From an uncultured Prevotellaceae bacterium (GTDB lineage: Bacteria; Bacteroidota; Bacteroidia; Bacteroidales; Bacteroidaceae): 64,000 nucleotides of DNA. The position numbers and the translations under genes were made by a program. The DNA lies in assembly GCA_900316585.1 (NCBI GenBank), contig ONDM01000001.1, positions 62,001 to 126,000 on the forward strand, written 5' to 3'. Positions 28,450 to 35,946 of this stretch are shown here, piece after piece (the stretch's first letter is position 1; each line of letters opens with the position of its first letter). The notes under the pieces were generated by a model. That model saw only the letters and a list, made by a program, of their open reading frames with translations, did no database searches and was not told where the DNA came from.

Positions 28450-29088
28450 ATGTTGACTCGTTCCTTCGTGAAATATAATGTATTTTTAGTAATACTTTTA
28501 TTGCCCTTTTTGAGCCTGAAAGCCCAGACTCCCAACGAGCGTCAAGCCCGTAGGATCTTTAATCATACCTACGATATGGTTTTTGGTGATAAAGGAAGTT
28601 CTCTTTCTTACAATGTAAATATTATACGTATCTACAAAACCAGTGGAAAGATATGGATGAAAGGGAAAAAATCTGTCTTTGAAGAAGAACGATACATTGG
28701 TTACACGAATGAAAAATACTATTACCGTGTAGATCAGAAGAAAAAGACGGTTGAGATTTTCGATGTGGATTCTCCTGACAAAGATAAATATGCTTCTAAA
28801 GTAAAATTCGATTTGGAAGAATTTGTCTATCATATTGCAGCAGAAGATGATAATTATGTAATTACATTGGATTTGAAAAAGGGAGCTAAAGGCACAGTTA
28901 AACATGCTAAAGCATATATTAACAAGAAGACTCGGTATCCAGTGAAACTGAGATTAAAAGTGCTGTTTTTTTGGATAACGGTTGACATCAATAATTTTCA
29001 CTACGGGCTGACAGATGAAACTGTTTTTGATTTCCCTGCAAACAAATTCTCTTCTTACAAAACGGAGGATAAAATGGTACATAAATAA
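28450..29088 (+). CDS. LolA-like periplasmic protein
   Basis: This 212-residue protein begins MLTRSFVKYNVFLVILLLPF and is cleaved near LKAQ. The mature part is a run of beta-strands with GKIWMKGKKSVFEEERYIGYTNEKYYYRVDQK-like alternation, typical of the LolA/LolB-like half-barrel used to carry lipidated proteins or hydrophobic ligands. The match is by fold pattern and is tentative. An ATG at 28429 would overlap the GH127 gene by 17 bases; the one at 28450 gives a cleaner signal peptide. It follows the glycosidase within 5 bases. Confidence 0.7.
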   Translation: MLTRSFVKYNVFLVILLLPFLSLKAQTPNERQARRIFNHTYDMVFGDKGSSLSYNVNIIRIYKTSGKIWMKGKKSVFEEERYIGYTNEKYYYRVDQKKKTVEIFDVDSPDKDKYASKVKFDLEEFVYHIAAEDDNYVITLDLKKGAKGTVKHAKAYINKKTRYPVKLRLKVLFFWITVDINNFHYGLTDETVFDFPANKFSSYKTEDKMVHK

Positions 29089-29130
29089 ATTATAATATCC
29101 GTATTTAGCCATAATTTAATCTGTTTTATA

Positions 29131-29138
29131 TATATTTG
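29131..29138 (+). promoter_or_regulatory. -7 box before the DUF3667 gene
   Basis: TATATTTG fits the consensus and lies 29 bases before the ATG at 29168, in a 79-base gap. It may give the following genes a separate start from the upstream group. No clear -33 element is seen. Confidence 0.4.
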
Positions 29139-29167
29139 CTGAAAAATATAATTGGGGAAGATATTAT

Positions 29168-30166
29168 ATGAATGAGTTGCCAAACATAGTGGATAAAAGT
29201 ATGTTCCGGATGAAAGTCTGGTATAGAACTTTTGTCCATTTACAAAAGCACGGACCCTATATAAGACATAATCTGACATCTTCGCATACCTGTCTACATT
29301 GCAATAATACCTATACGGGTAATTACTGCCCTGTATGTGGCCAGAAACATGATGTCCAGCGATTTACCTGGTCATACGTTTATCAGAATATCTTTACGGG
29401 GCTTTTTAATCTAGGTGAAGGCTTCTTACGCACCTTGTTAGATCTCTTGTATCGACCAGGATATATGATTCGGGACTATCTGGAAGGTCATAGGAAACCC
29501 TATTTCAAACCTTTCCAGCTGATGTTCGTCCTCAGTGCTATTTTTCTTATCTACATGCAACTTACCATGCCTGATGAAATGGATCGGATTAAAGAATTCA
29601 CAGCATATGATTTTAACACGGATATGGTTGCGGAGTCGGTCAATACTACGCCCTTGGATGAAGAGCAGAAGAATATGATTGATCATCTTACTGCTGATTA
29701 CAACAAGGCCGTGCAATTTATAACCCAGATTAAAGTTCCTCCTGTGGTGCATAAGGTTTTCAACATGACTAAGGATTGGATTAAAGGAAATATGGCAGCT
29801 TCTATCATGATGCTGTTGCCTTTCTGGTATTTTGCTACGAAACGAACTTTTAGAAAAACCGAGTATGGGAAAAAAATGAATGGCCCGGAAAGATTAGTTA
29901 GCATCGTTTACATTGGATGTCAATGGATTCTTCTGGTCTTTATCATTGTGTTCTATTTTCAACTTTTCAACGATCTACCTATAACAGCCTGGTTCTTGGT
30001 GTTTGTTTATTGGATCTTCGACCATTATCAGCTCTATCAGATTTCATTTCTCAGGGCCTTGAAACTCACAATTCTATTGGCATTACGCATTGAATTATAT
30101 TTGTTTATATTTGCCATAATTATGGGTACTATTACTATGCAACTGGCTTTAATCTTCGCAAAATAA
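29168..30166 (+). CDS. DUF3667 membrane protein with zinc-ribbon
   Basis: The 332-residue protein has a four-Cys ribbon (CLHCNNTYTGNYCPVCGQ, residues about 43-60), then the conserved run with GLFNLGEGFLRTLLDL and RPGYMIRDYLEGHRKPYFKPF. Four or five hydrophobic segments follow. This layout is that of the DUF3667 family of Bacteroidetes, whose function is unknown. There is no signal peptide, so the ribbon is probably cytoplasmic. It is followed 16 bases later by pncB. Confidence 0.85.
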   Translation: MNELPNIVDKSMFRMKVWYRTFVHLQKHGPYIRHNLTSSHTCLHCNNTYTGNYCPVCGQKHDVQRFTWSYVYQNIFTGLFNLGEGFLRTLLDLLYRPGYMIRDYLEGHRKPYFKPFQLMFVLSAIFLIYMQLTMPDEMDRIKEFTAYDFNTDMVAESVNTTPLDEEQKNMIDHLTADYNKAVQFITQIKVPPVVHKVFNMTKDWIKGNMAASIMMLLPFWYFATKRTFRKTEYGKKMNGPERLVSIVYIGCQWILLVFIIVFYFQLFNDLPITAWFLVFVYWIFDHYQLYQISFLRALKLTILLALRIELYLFIFAIIMGTITMQLALIFAK

Positions 30167-30182
30167 AACATATTATACTATC

Positions 30183-31373
30183 ATGAAACAGATTATAACA
30201 CATTTTACCGATAATGATTTATATACCTTCAGCTGTCAGTATTATGTCCTGATGAAATACCCTCGTGCTGAGGTGAAGTATTCATTTATAGACCGGAATA
30301 ATACTTGCTATCCTCAGAACTTCGCAGCATTATTGCAAGAGCAGGTTGACTTGATGCCAAGCGTTAAAATAACGGAAGAGGAAATTGCATTTATGACTAG
30401 TCACTGTCCTTGGTTGCCATTATGGTATTTCAATTTCCTTAGAGGTTATACATTTAATCCAAAAGAGGTTTCTATTGAACAAGATGCAGAAGGTAGACTG
30501 TCTATAACTGTTCAGGGAAAATGGTTCTCTACCATCATGTGGGAAATGCCACTACTGAGTATCATATCAGAACTGATTCATACGCTGAAAGGTGAAATGG
30601 AAACCTATAATCTGGAGGCTGAACGGAATAAAGTAAAAGCTAAAACTGAAAAGTTCCTTCAGGCAGGTATTATACTTGGTGATATGGGAACACGCCGTCG
30701 TTTCTCTTTCGACCATCAGGAAATGGTGATTAAGACGATGGCAGAGGTTTACAACTCACAGGACTGGCCCGGAAAGTTTACAGGAACAAGCAATGTCTGG
30801 CTTGCCATGAAGTATAATTTGAAAGCTTTAGGAACCATGTCTCATCAGCTTATTTCCTTTGAGGAAAATGTGAGTGGTGTCTTCGAATGCAACTACAATG
30901 TCATGAAGAAATTCTCCGATGTATTCGATGGGGATAATGGAACCTATCTGTATGACTGCTTCGGTGATGAAGTCTTCTTCAAGAACCTGTCTAAACGCAT
31001 GGCTATGATGTATACGGGCCTTCGTGTAGATAGTGGAGTGGAAGAGGAGCAGACAGAAAAAATAATCGATAAATACAAAAACTTAGGGATTGACCCTGCA
31101 TCTAAACAGGTGGTCTATAGCAATGGATTAAACATAGACCGCTGCATAGAGATACATAAATTTTGTAATGGGCGTGTCAAAGATTCTTATGGTGTGGGAA
31201 CCCACTTGACTTGTGATGTGGACAATGTGAAACCATCGAATATAGTCATAAAACTGACTAAATGCAGAATCACAGAAACTCGTGAATGGCATGACTGCAT
31301 TAAATTGTCTTGTGACAAAGGCAAGACATTAGGCAATCCTGATAAATGCAACTATATTTTATCTCAAATTTAA
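30183..31373 (+). CDS. pncB: Nicotinate phosphoribosyltransferase
   Basis: The 396-residue cytoplasmic enzyme makes nicotinate mononucleotide from nicotinate and PRPP with ATP hydrolysis, the entry step of the Preiss-Handler NAD salvage route. Family features are the N-terminal TDNDLYTFSCQYYVL segment, DMGTRRRFSF, and TSNVWLA...GTMSHQ, whose His is the autophosphorylated residue. The length matches bacterial PncB (about 390-400). It lies 16 bases after the DUF3667 gene and 25 bases before a small protein gene, with the group ending in a terminator. A PnuC transporter gene at 17.9 kb may act in the same pathway. Confidence 0.93.
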   Translation: MKQIITHFTDNDLYTFSCQYYVLMKYPRAEVKYSFIDRNNTCYPQNFAALLQEQVDLMPSVKITEEEIAFMTSHCPWLPLWYFNFLRGYTFNPKEVSIEQDAEGRLSITVQGKWFSTIMWEMPLLSIISELIHTLKGEMETYNLEAERNKVKAKTEKFLQAGIILGDMGTRRRFSFDHQEMVIKTMAEVYNSQDWPGKFTGTSNVWLAMKYNLKALGTMSHQLISFEENVSGVFECNYNVMKKFSDVFDGDNGTYLYDCFGDEVFFKNLSKRMAMMYTGLRVDSGVEEEQTEKIIDKYKNLGIDPASKQVVYSNGLNIDRCIEIHKFCNGRVKDSYGVGTHLTCDVDNVKPSNIVIKLTKCRITETREWHDCIKLSCDKGKTLGNPDKCNYILSQI

Positions 31374-31398
31374 TTACTAACCTTTTAAATTTATTATT

Positions 31399-31716
31399 AT
31401 GAACGATCAGATTTTGAATTTCCTTACACAGGCTAATGAAAATCCTGAAATGCAGGACAGAATCAAGATGATGGCAAAAGGTGCAGCTGAAGGTGCAGAT
31501 GTAAGCAACTTTGCCGGTGAAATCTTAGGTATGGCTAAGAAGCTTGGTTTCAATTTTGACCTTGGTGACATCCAAGATCTTCTCAAGAAGTTCTCTGGCT
31601 TAGACCTGTCCGACGGGTTTGATCTTTCTGATATCATCAAATTGCTAGGAGGGGGCAAATTTGACATGGGTAGCATCCTTGGCGGTTTAGGAAAGATCCT
31701 TGGTGGTGGAAAGTAA
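31399..31716 (+). CDS. Small protein with Nif11-like leader region and Gly-rich amphipathic tail
   Basis: The 105-residue protein has no signal peptide. Residues 1-62 follow the Nif11 leader pattern: an FL...NPEMQDRI helix, an Ala/Gly stretch, then FAGEILGMAKKLGF and an acidic end. Residues about 63-82 hold repeated DLSDGFDLSD-like text. The tail from residue 83 contains two triple-Gly motifs around KFDMGSILGGLGKIL, which reads like a short amphipathic peptide. Nif11-type leaders precede many ribosomally made peptide products, usually cut after Gly-Gly, but there is no modification enzyme or C39 peptidase nearby, so a structural or cytoplasmic role is equally possible. It is the last gene of the group starting near 29.1 kb. 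Confidence 0.75.
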   Translation: MNDQILNFLTQANENPEMQDRIKMMAKGAAEGADVSNFAGEILGMAKKLGFNFDLGDIQDLLKKFSGLDLSDGFDLSDIIKLLGGGKFDMGSILGGLGKILGGGK

Positions 31717-31724
31717 GATGAATG

Positions 31725-31763
31725 AAAAAAAAGTGGGTTGCAGCAATGTAACCCACTTTTTTT
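31725..31763. terminator. Bidirectional terminator after the pncB group
   Basis: AAAAAAAAGTGGGTT pairs with AACCCACTTTTTTT around a 10-base loop. The long A and T runs allow termination in both directions, including the convergent S15-type hydrolase gene. Confidence 0.87.
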
Positions 31764-31767
31764 GTAC

Positions 31768-33726
31768 TTATTTTACCACCGGTAATTTTACATATGACGG
31801 TGCATCTGTGTCGCAGTGTATGTTTATGGTTTCATCTACGTATGCAGATTCATCACAAGTGTAAATGTCACAGAATGTCTGCGGATTCCTATCTACCAAT
31901 GGGAACCAGGTGGACTGAATCTGAATCATTACCTTATGACCAGGTTTAAAGGTGTGGTTTACATCTGGCATGGTGAATTTCACTTTCGTCCTTTTACCCG
32001 GCTCAAATGGCTTAGGCTCAGAGAAGCTTTCCCTGAATTTACCCCTCATAACCTCACCTCTAACCATGAGCTGATATCCACCCATCGGATAACGAGGAAT
32101 CTCCGCACTAAGTCTGTCTGTCCGGTTGATTCCGATTTCATCATACCAATTGAAATCATCGGGATATACATCGATGACTTTTACGATGAAATCAGCATCT
32201 GTAGAACTGATGTCTACATTTAATTCCACCTCAATTTCACCAGACAACTGCATGTCTTTAGCTAGGGGTTCAGACTCAAAACAAATCACGTCTGGTCTTT
32301 GAGATGCAAACCGCTGGTCGTCAATCATATAGTTGCGACTGGTACTGGTCTCTATGGCCATATGGTAGGGGACTGGGTTGTCGATATCACTCACATAGCT
32401 GACGATTCCACTTTTTGAAGGACGTTCCTTAGAAACCTTTCCATCAGCATGGAGATAGAACGGTGTGCTTTCAGTTCTCTTAATCAGTGGCCAACCCTCA
32501 TCATATTGGGTCCATGTGCGCTTTCCTGTATCGAACATGAGCGCTCCGGTCTTCGGCTTTTCACCCTTTCCTTCCAGATAGTAAGCAAAGAATGGATATT
32601 CTATATTTGCCATATAGTACTCAGAAGTGCCCAATTCACCGAAATAGACATTGTTCCAGAACTCCCTCATGCCTCTGGTCCAAGCTCCATGATACCAAGG
32701 GCCTTCCACCAGATATAAATCCGTAGACGGGCTCTGCTCTTTGATAGTCTTGTAGGTGTCGAATGCACCATAGCAGTCTTCCTTGTCGAAAAGACCACCA
32801 ACCACCATCACGGCAGGCATGACATTCTTCATGTGATTACCTTTTGTCACCGTATGACTTTCCCAATACTCATCCCAGTAAGGATGTTCACGGACTGTCC
32901 GCAGGTAAGCTATACTATCCCCATAGGCTTCGGTGATATTTTTGTAGGTGCCGATTCTCAGGTAATCAGAATAGAAATCCGTGTGGAACAAACTAGGGAA
33001 CTTGAAAGAACTCCGGTCCACACCGTTCCTCACATTGTCATTGTCCATCATGTATTCAAAGAACGGCTGGAAGCTAACCATCTCAGCCATCATGAATGCA
33101 CCATTATGATGGACATCGTCACCGTGGAACCAGTCGGTTACAGGAGCCTGCGGAGAGACAGCCTTTAAGGCAGGATGTCCGGCCAACGCAGCCATGGTGG
33201 TGTAGAAGCCAGGGTAGGAAACACCTTTCTGACCCACACATCCATTGTTGTTCGTGTTATTTACGAGCCATTCCACCGTATCGTAGGTATCGCTGGCTTC
33301 ATCGGTCTGACCGATATTCTTTTTAGCCTTCTTGCTCTTGACTTTGTTGTCGATGAAAGGACGGATGTCATCAAAATCACCTTCCGACATGTTTTTTCCT
33401 CTTACGTCCTGGAAAACGAAGATATAACCCGCATCCACATATGGCTCATAGCTGACGGAATGCAGACCGGCATACCTGCCTTCTCCGTAAGGCCCTGCAC
33501 TATAGCAAGTCCGTTGCATAAGGATAGGATGCTTTTTCGTTTTGTCCACAGGTTCATAGATGGCAGTATACAACTTTACACCATCTCTCATGGGAATCAT
33601 CACTTCTTGTTTCGTGTAATGCTCTTTGATCCACTCAGCCGAGTATTTAGTTGTATTCGGGATGTTTTGGGCCTGAGATGGTGCAAAGATGAAAATGCAC
33701 AATAAGCTAATCAATAATTTTTTCAT
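31768..33726 (-). CDS. CocE/NonD-family hydrolase (peptidase S15-like), secreted
   Basis: The 652-residue protein has a signal peptide ending near SQAQ and an alpha/beta-hydrolase domain with the nucleophile S170 in GQKGVSYPGFY. The likely Asp is in VVGGLFDKEDCYG and the His in EGPWYHGAWTRG. The C-terminal jelly-roll (about residues 450-652) is the X-Pro dipeptidyl-peptidase C-terminal domain. Members include cocaine esterase, glutaryl-7-ACA acylases and X-Pro dipeptidases, so the natural substrate (peptide or ester) is not determined. It is transcribed alone from a good promoter and ends at a shared terminator. Confidence 0.9.
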   Translation of the reverse strand: MKKLLISLLCIFIFAPSQAQNIPNTTKYSAEWIKEHYTKQEVMIPMRDGVKLYTAIYEPVDKTKKHPILMQRTCYSAGPYGEGRYAGLHSVSYEPYVDAGYIFVFQDVRGKNMSEGDFDDIRPFIDNKVKSKKAKKNIGQTDEASDTYDTVEWLVNNTNNNGCVGQKGVSYPGFYTTMAALAGHPALKAVSPQAPVTDWFHGDDVHHNGAFMMAEMVSFQPFFEYMMDNDNVRNGVDRSSFKFPSLFHTDFYSDYLRIGTYKNITEAYGDSIAYLRTVREHPYWDEYWESHTVTKGNHMKNVMPAVMVVGGLFDKEDCYGAFDTYKTIKEQSPSTDLYLVEGPWYHGAWTRGMREFWNNVYFGELGTSEYYMANIEYPFFAYYLEGKGEKPKTGALMFDTGKRTWTQYDEGWPLIKRTESTPFYLHADGKVSKERPSKSGIVSYVSDIDNPVPYHMAIETSTSRNYMIDDQRFASQRPDVICFESEPLAKDMQLSGEIEVELNVDISSTDADFIVKVIDVYPDDFNWYDEIGINRTDRLSAEIPRYPMGGYQLMVRGEVMRGKFRESFSEPKPFEPGKRTKVKFTMPDVNHTFKPGHKVMIQIQSTWFPLVDRNPQTFCDIYTCDESAYVDETINIHCDTDAPSYVKLPVVK

Positions 33727-33753
33727 ACTCTCTTATCATTTGTATTTGTAATG

Positions 33754-33785
33754 CAAAGATACTACATAATTGCTCAGGTTGCAAA
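33754..33785 (-). promoter_or_regulatory. Promoter of the S15-type hydrolase gene
   Basis: On the minus strand TTTG (33785-33782) and TATCTTTG (33761-33754) are exactly 20 bases apart. The start would be near 33748, about 22 bases before the ATG at 33726. Confidence 0.72.
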
Positions 33786-33851
33786 AAATGATACCCATAA
33801 AATGAAATTTCAGTCCATTTAATTTCTTCAGCCTGATTTTACAGGTTTGCC

Positions 33852-34056
33852 GGGTCATTAAGGTCATTAAGGTCATTTGGTCATTAAGGGTTTTGAATAA
33901 TAAACAAAACATGAAAATGGGGGACAAAAAGTGTCAATATAATAATAAAAAATATTTTTATATTATATTGGGCCGGAAACGGCTCCCCCCTCCAAAAATT
34001 AGTGTGAAAGTCTTAATGACCTTAATGACCAAATGACCAAATGACCTTAATGACCC
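33852..34056. repeat. Inverted iteron element with structured core
   Basis: The left arm (33853-33887) has four head-to-tail units, GGTCATTAA twice, GGTCATTT, then GGTCATTAA. The right arm (34013-34055) has five units in the opposite orientation, TTAATGACC twice, AAATGACC twice and TTAATGACC. The roughly 125-base centre contains, in order, a GGGGGA strand (from about 33919), a GACA/TGTC mini-hairpin, an AT-rich 15-pair palindrome (about 33936-33970), a GCCG-GAAA-CGGC tetraloop hairpin (33972-33983) and a TCCCCC strand that can pair with GGGGGA. No ORF of note is inside. It occupies a 660-base gap between divergent genes. It could be a MITE-like element, a structured RNA or a protein-binding site; the sequence does not decide. 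Confidence 0.8.
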
Positions 34057-34150
34057 ACGTGCTTGTTTTCCTGATGTCACATCTCTATCATATAACTTTA
34101 CAAATACCCTTTCCCCTGAAAATCGTTCGCATCCATCCTATGTAGAGGAA

Positions 34151-34204
34151 GAATTTTCTCCCCAGTTAGGGAAAAAATTCTCTCCAACAGGGGAGAAAAA
34201 ATTT
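34151..34204. repeat. Long imperfect palindrome (member of a two-copy repeat)
   Basis: AATTTTCTCCCC (34152-34163) pairs with GGGGAGAAAAAATT (34190-34203), and inside it GTTAGGGA can pair with TCTCCAAC. Two shorter alternative hairpins (34151-34180 and 34178-34197) compete with the long one. A related copy in reverse orientation lies at 52640-52685. It is 180 bases upstream of the NfeD gene promoter, so it is not an obvious terminator for any gene. The remaining bases from 34057 to 34341 show nothing else I can name. Confidence 0.6.
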
Positions 34205-34341
34205 GCCTTCTAACTAATTTCTTCCGCTCCACTGAAAATAGCTAATTTACTCATTGAAAACTATTTACATTTCATTCGTGAAGTACCCGAAAAATCATCT
34301 CAATTAAACAGCCGGAAAAAGGCAGAATATTCGTCAAAAAG

Positions 34342-34372
34342 TTGCATAATCAGTTTTAATTTATTAAATTTG
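34342..34372 (+). promoter_or_regulatory. Promoter of the NfeD/SPFH pair
   Basis: TTG (34342-34344) and TAAATTTG (34365-34372) are 20 bases apart. The predicted start near 34379 gives a leader of about 17 bases and supports the ATG at 34396 over a GTG at 34387. Confidence 0.7.
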
Positions 34373-34395
34373 CATTAAACTAAAATGTGATAAAT

Positions 34396-34845
34396 ATGTT
34401 AGAAACATTCGCTAATTACGCTTGGCAGATATGGGCCACCATTGCTGTGATCTGTTTAATCTTGGAGTTAGGCAGTGGCGACTTATTCTTACTAAGTTTT
34501 GCCATCAGTGCAGCTGTAACAGCCATCCTGGCTTTTCTGGGAGCAGGCATTTATGTTCAGCTTTTAGTCTTCGCAGTGGTGTCTATATTGACCTTGCTGC
34601 TGGTTCGTCCATCCTTGCTGAAACTCCTCCACAAGGGAGAGGATAAGAGGGACAGTAATGTAGATGCCTTAGTGGGGAAAACGGGTATTGTAACCGAAGA
34701 TATTCCGGAAGATAATTTTGGCCGTGTCTCACTGGGAGGAGATGACTGGAAGGCCAAGACAGTGGATGGAAAGCCACTAAAGAGGGGCGAAAAAGTGAAA
34801 TTCGTGAGCCGTGAAAGTCTGGTAATAACAGTTGAAAGTATTTAA
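34396..34845 (+). CDS. NfeD-like membrane protein (short form)
   Basis: The 149-residue protein has three hydrophobic segments (about residues 10-75) and a C-terminal OB-fold domain with VGKTGIVTEDI, the GRVSLGGDDWKAK core and VKFVSRESLVITVE. This is the short NfeD class that lacks the ClpP-like protease domain. In many bacteria it is encoded next to an SPFH (stomatin-like) protein, as here 11 bases later, and the pair is thought to organise membrane microdomains or protect membrane proteins. The exact role in Bacteroidales is unknown. Confidence 0.88.
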   Translation: MLETFANYAWQIWATIAVICLILELGSGDLFLLSFAISAAVTAILAFLGAGIYVQLLVFAVVSILTLLLVRPSLLKLLHKGEDKRDSNVDALVGKTGIVTEDIPEDNFGRVSLGGDDWKAKTVDGKPLKRGEKVKFVSRESLVITVESI

Positions 34846-34856
34846 AACGATATTAT

Positions 34857-35810
34857 ATGGAACCTATCATTATTGTATTAATCGTATTAGTTGTCTTAGC
34901 TATCATTATTGTAAAGAATACGCTGATTATTATTTCTCAGTCCGAGACAATGATTATCGAGCGTCTCGGAAAGTATTATGCGACACTAAAACCGGGTATT
35001 AATCTAATTATCCCTTTTATTGACAAACCTAAAAATGTGGTCATCTTACAACGGGGAAGATACTTGTATTCTCCAACTATAGACCTTCGTGAGCAGGTTT
35101 ATGATTTCGACAAACAGAACGTGATTACAAAAGATAACGTACTGACCGAAATCAATGCATTGATTTACTTCCAGATAGTAGATCCATTTAAGTCTGTATA
35201 TGAAATCAACAACTTGCCTAATGCGATTGAGAAACTGACTCAAACCACATTGCGTAACATCATCGGTGAGCTGGAACTTGACCAGACGCTTACCTCACGT
35301 GATACCATAAACACCAAATTACGTGCTGTTCTTGATGATGCTACCGACAAGTGGGGCGTAAAGGTGAACCGAGTTGAGCTTCAGGATATTACACCTCCTT
35401 CAAGCGTTCTGCAGGCCATGGAGAAACAGATGCAGGCAGAGCGTAATAAGCGTGCTACTATCTTGACCAGTGAAGGTCAGAAGGCAGCTGTGATTCTGAA
35501 GTCTGAAGGTGACAAGACCGCTATCATCAACAAGGCTGAAGCAGACAAGCAGATGGCTATCTTGAATGCAGAAGGTGAGGCTCAGGCTAGAATCCGTAAG
35601 GCTGAAGCAGAAGCTATCGCTATCCAAAAAATCACGGAGGCAGTTGGCGCTTCTACCAATCCGGCAAATTACTTGCTTGCACAGAAGTATATCCAGATGT
35701 TGCAGGAATTGGCTGATGGAGAAAAGACCAAGACAGTTTATCTGCCATACGAAGCCACTAATCTGCTGGGAAGTATAGGAGGTATAAAGGACTTATTTAA
35801 AGAGGGTTAA
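34857..35810 (+). CDS. SPFH/Band 7 stomatin-like protein (QmcA type)
   Basis: The 317-residue protein has one N-terminal hydrophobic anchor (about residues 3-25) and then the Band 7 domain with IIERLGKYYATLKPGINLIIPF and VNRVELQDITPP. A long helical, Ala/Glu/Lys-rich region (about residues 185-245) will form a coiled coil typical of oligomerising SPFH proteins. It forms an operon with the upstream NfeD gene (11-base gap). The family builds large membrane-bound rings that surround proteases or define microdomains. The paralysing question of partner cannot be answered here, as no FtsH gene is in the window. Confidence 0.9.
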   Translation: MEPIIIVLIVLVVLAIIIVKNTLIIISQSETMIIERLGKYYATLKPGINLIIPFIDKPKNVVILQRGRYLYSPTIDLREQVYDFDKQNVITKDNVLTEINALIYFQIVDPFKSVYEINNLPNAIEKLTQTTLRNIIGELELDQTLTSRDTINTKLRAVLDDATDKWGVKVNRVELQDITPPSSVLQAMEKQMQAERNKRATILTSEGQKAAVILKSEGDKTAIINKAEADKQMAILNAEGEAQARIRKAEAEAIAIQKITEAVGASTNPANYLLAQKYIQMLQELADGEKTKTVYLPYEATNLLGSIGGIKDLFKEG

Positions 35811-35842
35811 GCTCTATTCATAAGTCTTTCATATAACCTCTG

Positions 35843-35895
35843 ATTAACAATGGATACAAGATTTGGATTTCTTCTGTTTTGTATTCATTGTTAAT
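35843..35895. repeat. 17-base inverted repeat upstream of the GH2-GH43 gene
   Basis: The arms at 35843-35859 and 35879-35895 match at 16 of 17 positions as an inverted repeat, separated by 19 bases. No T-run follows, so it does not look like a terminator. It lies 52 bases before the ATG of the GH2-GH43 gene and could be an operator-like dyad or an mRNA leader hairpin. No TAnnTTTG promoter is visible between it and the gene. Confidence 0.6.
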
Positions 35896-35946
35896 TCTAT
35901 ATGGGAGATAACCTGCTTGAATTTATTCTGAATTAAAACAATTGAT

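Noticed and set aside
33175..33705. A 176-residue plus-strand frame opposite the S15-type hydrolase
   Set aside because: The minus-strand gene has a signal peptide, promoter and catalytic motifs; the opposite frame has none of these.
33853..34055. CRISPR array or plasmid-type replication origin at the iterated GGTCATTAA units
   Set aside because: The units are only 8-9 bases with no spacers, and occur in inverted clusters. There are no cas genes, no rep gene and no DnaA-box cluster nearby.
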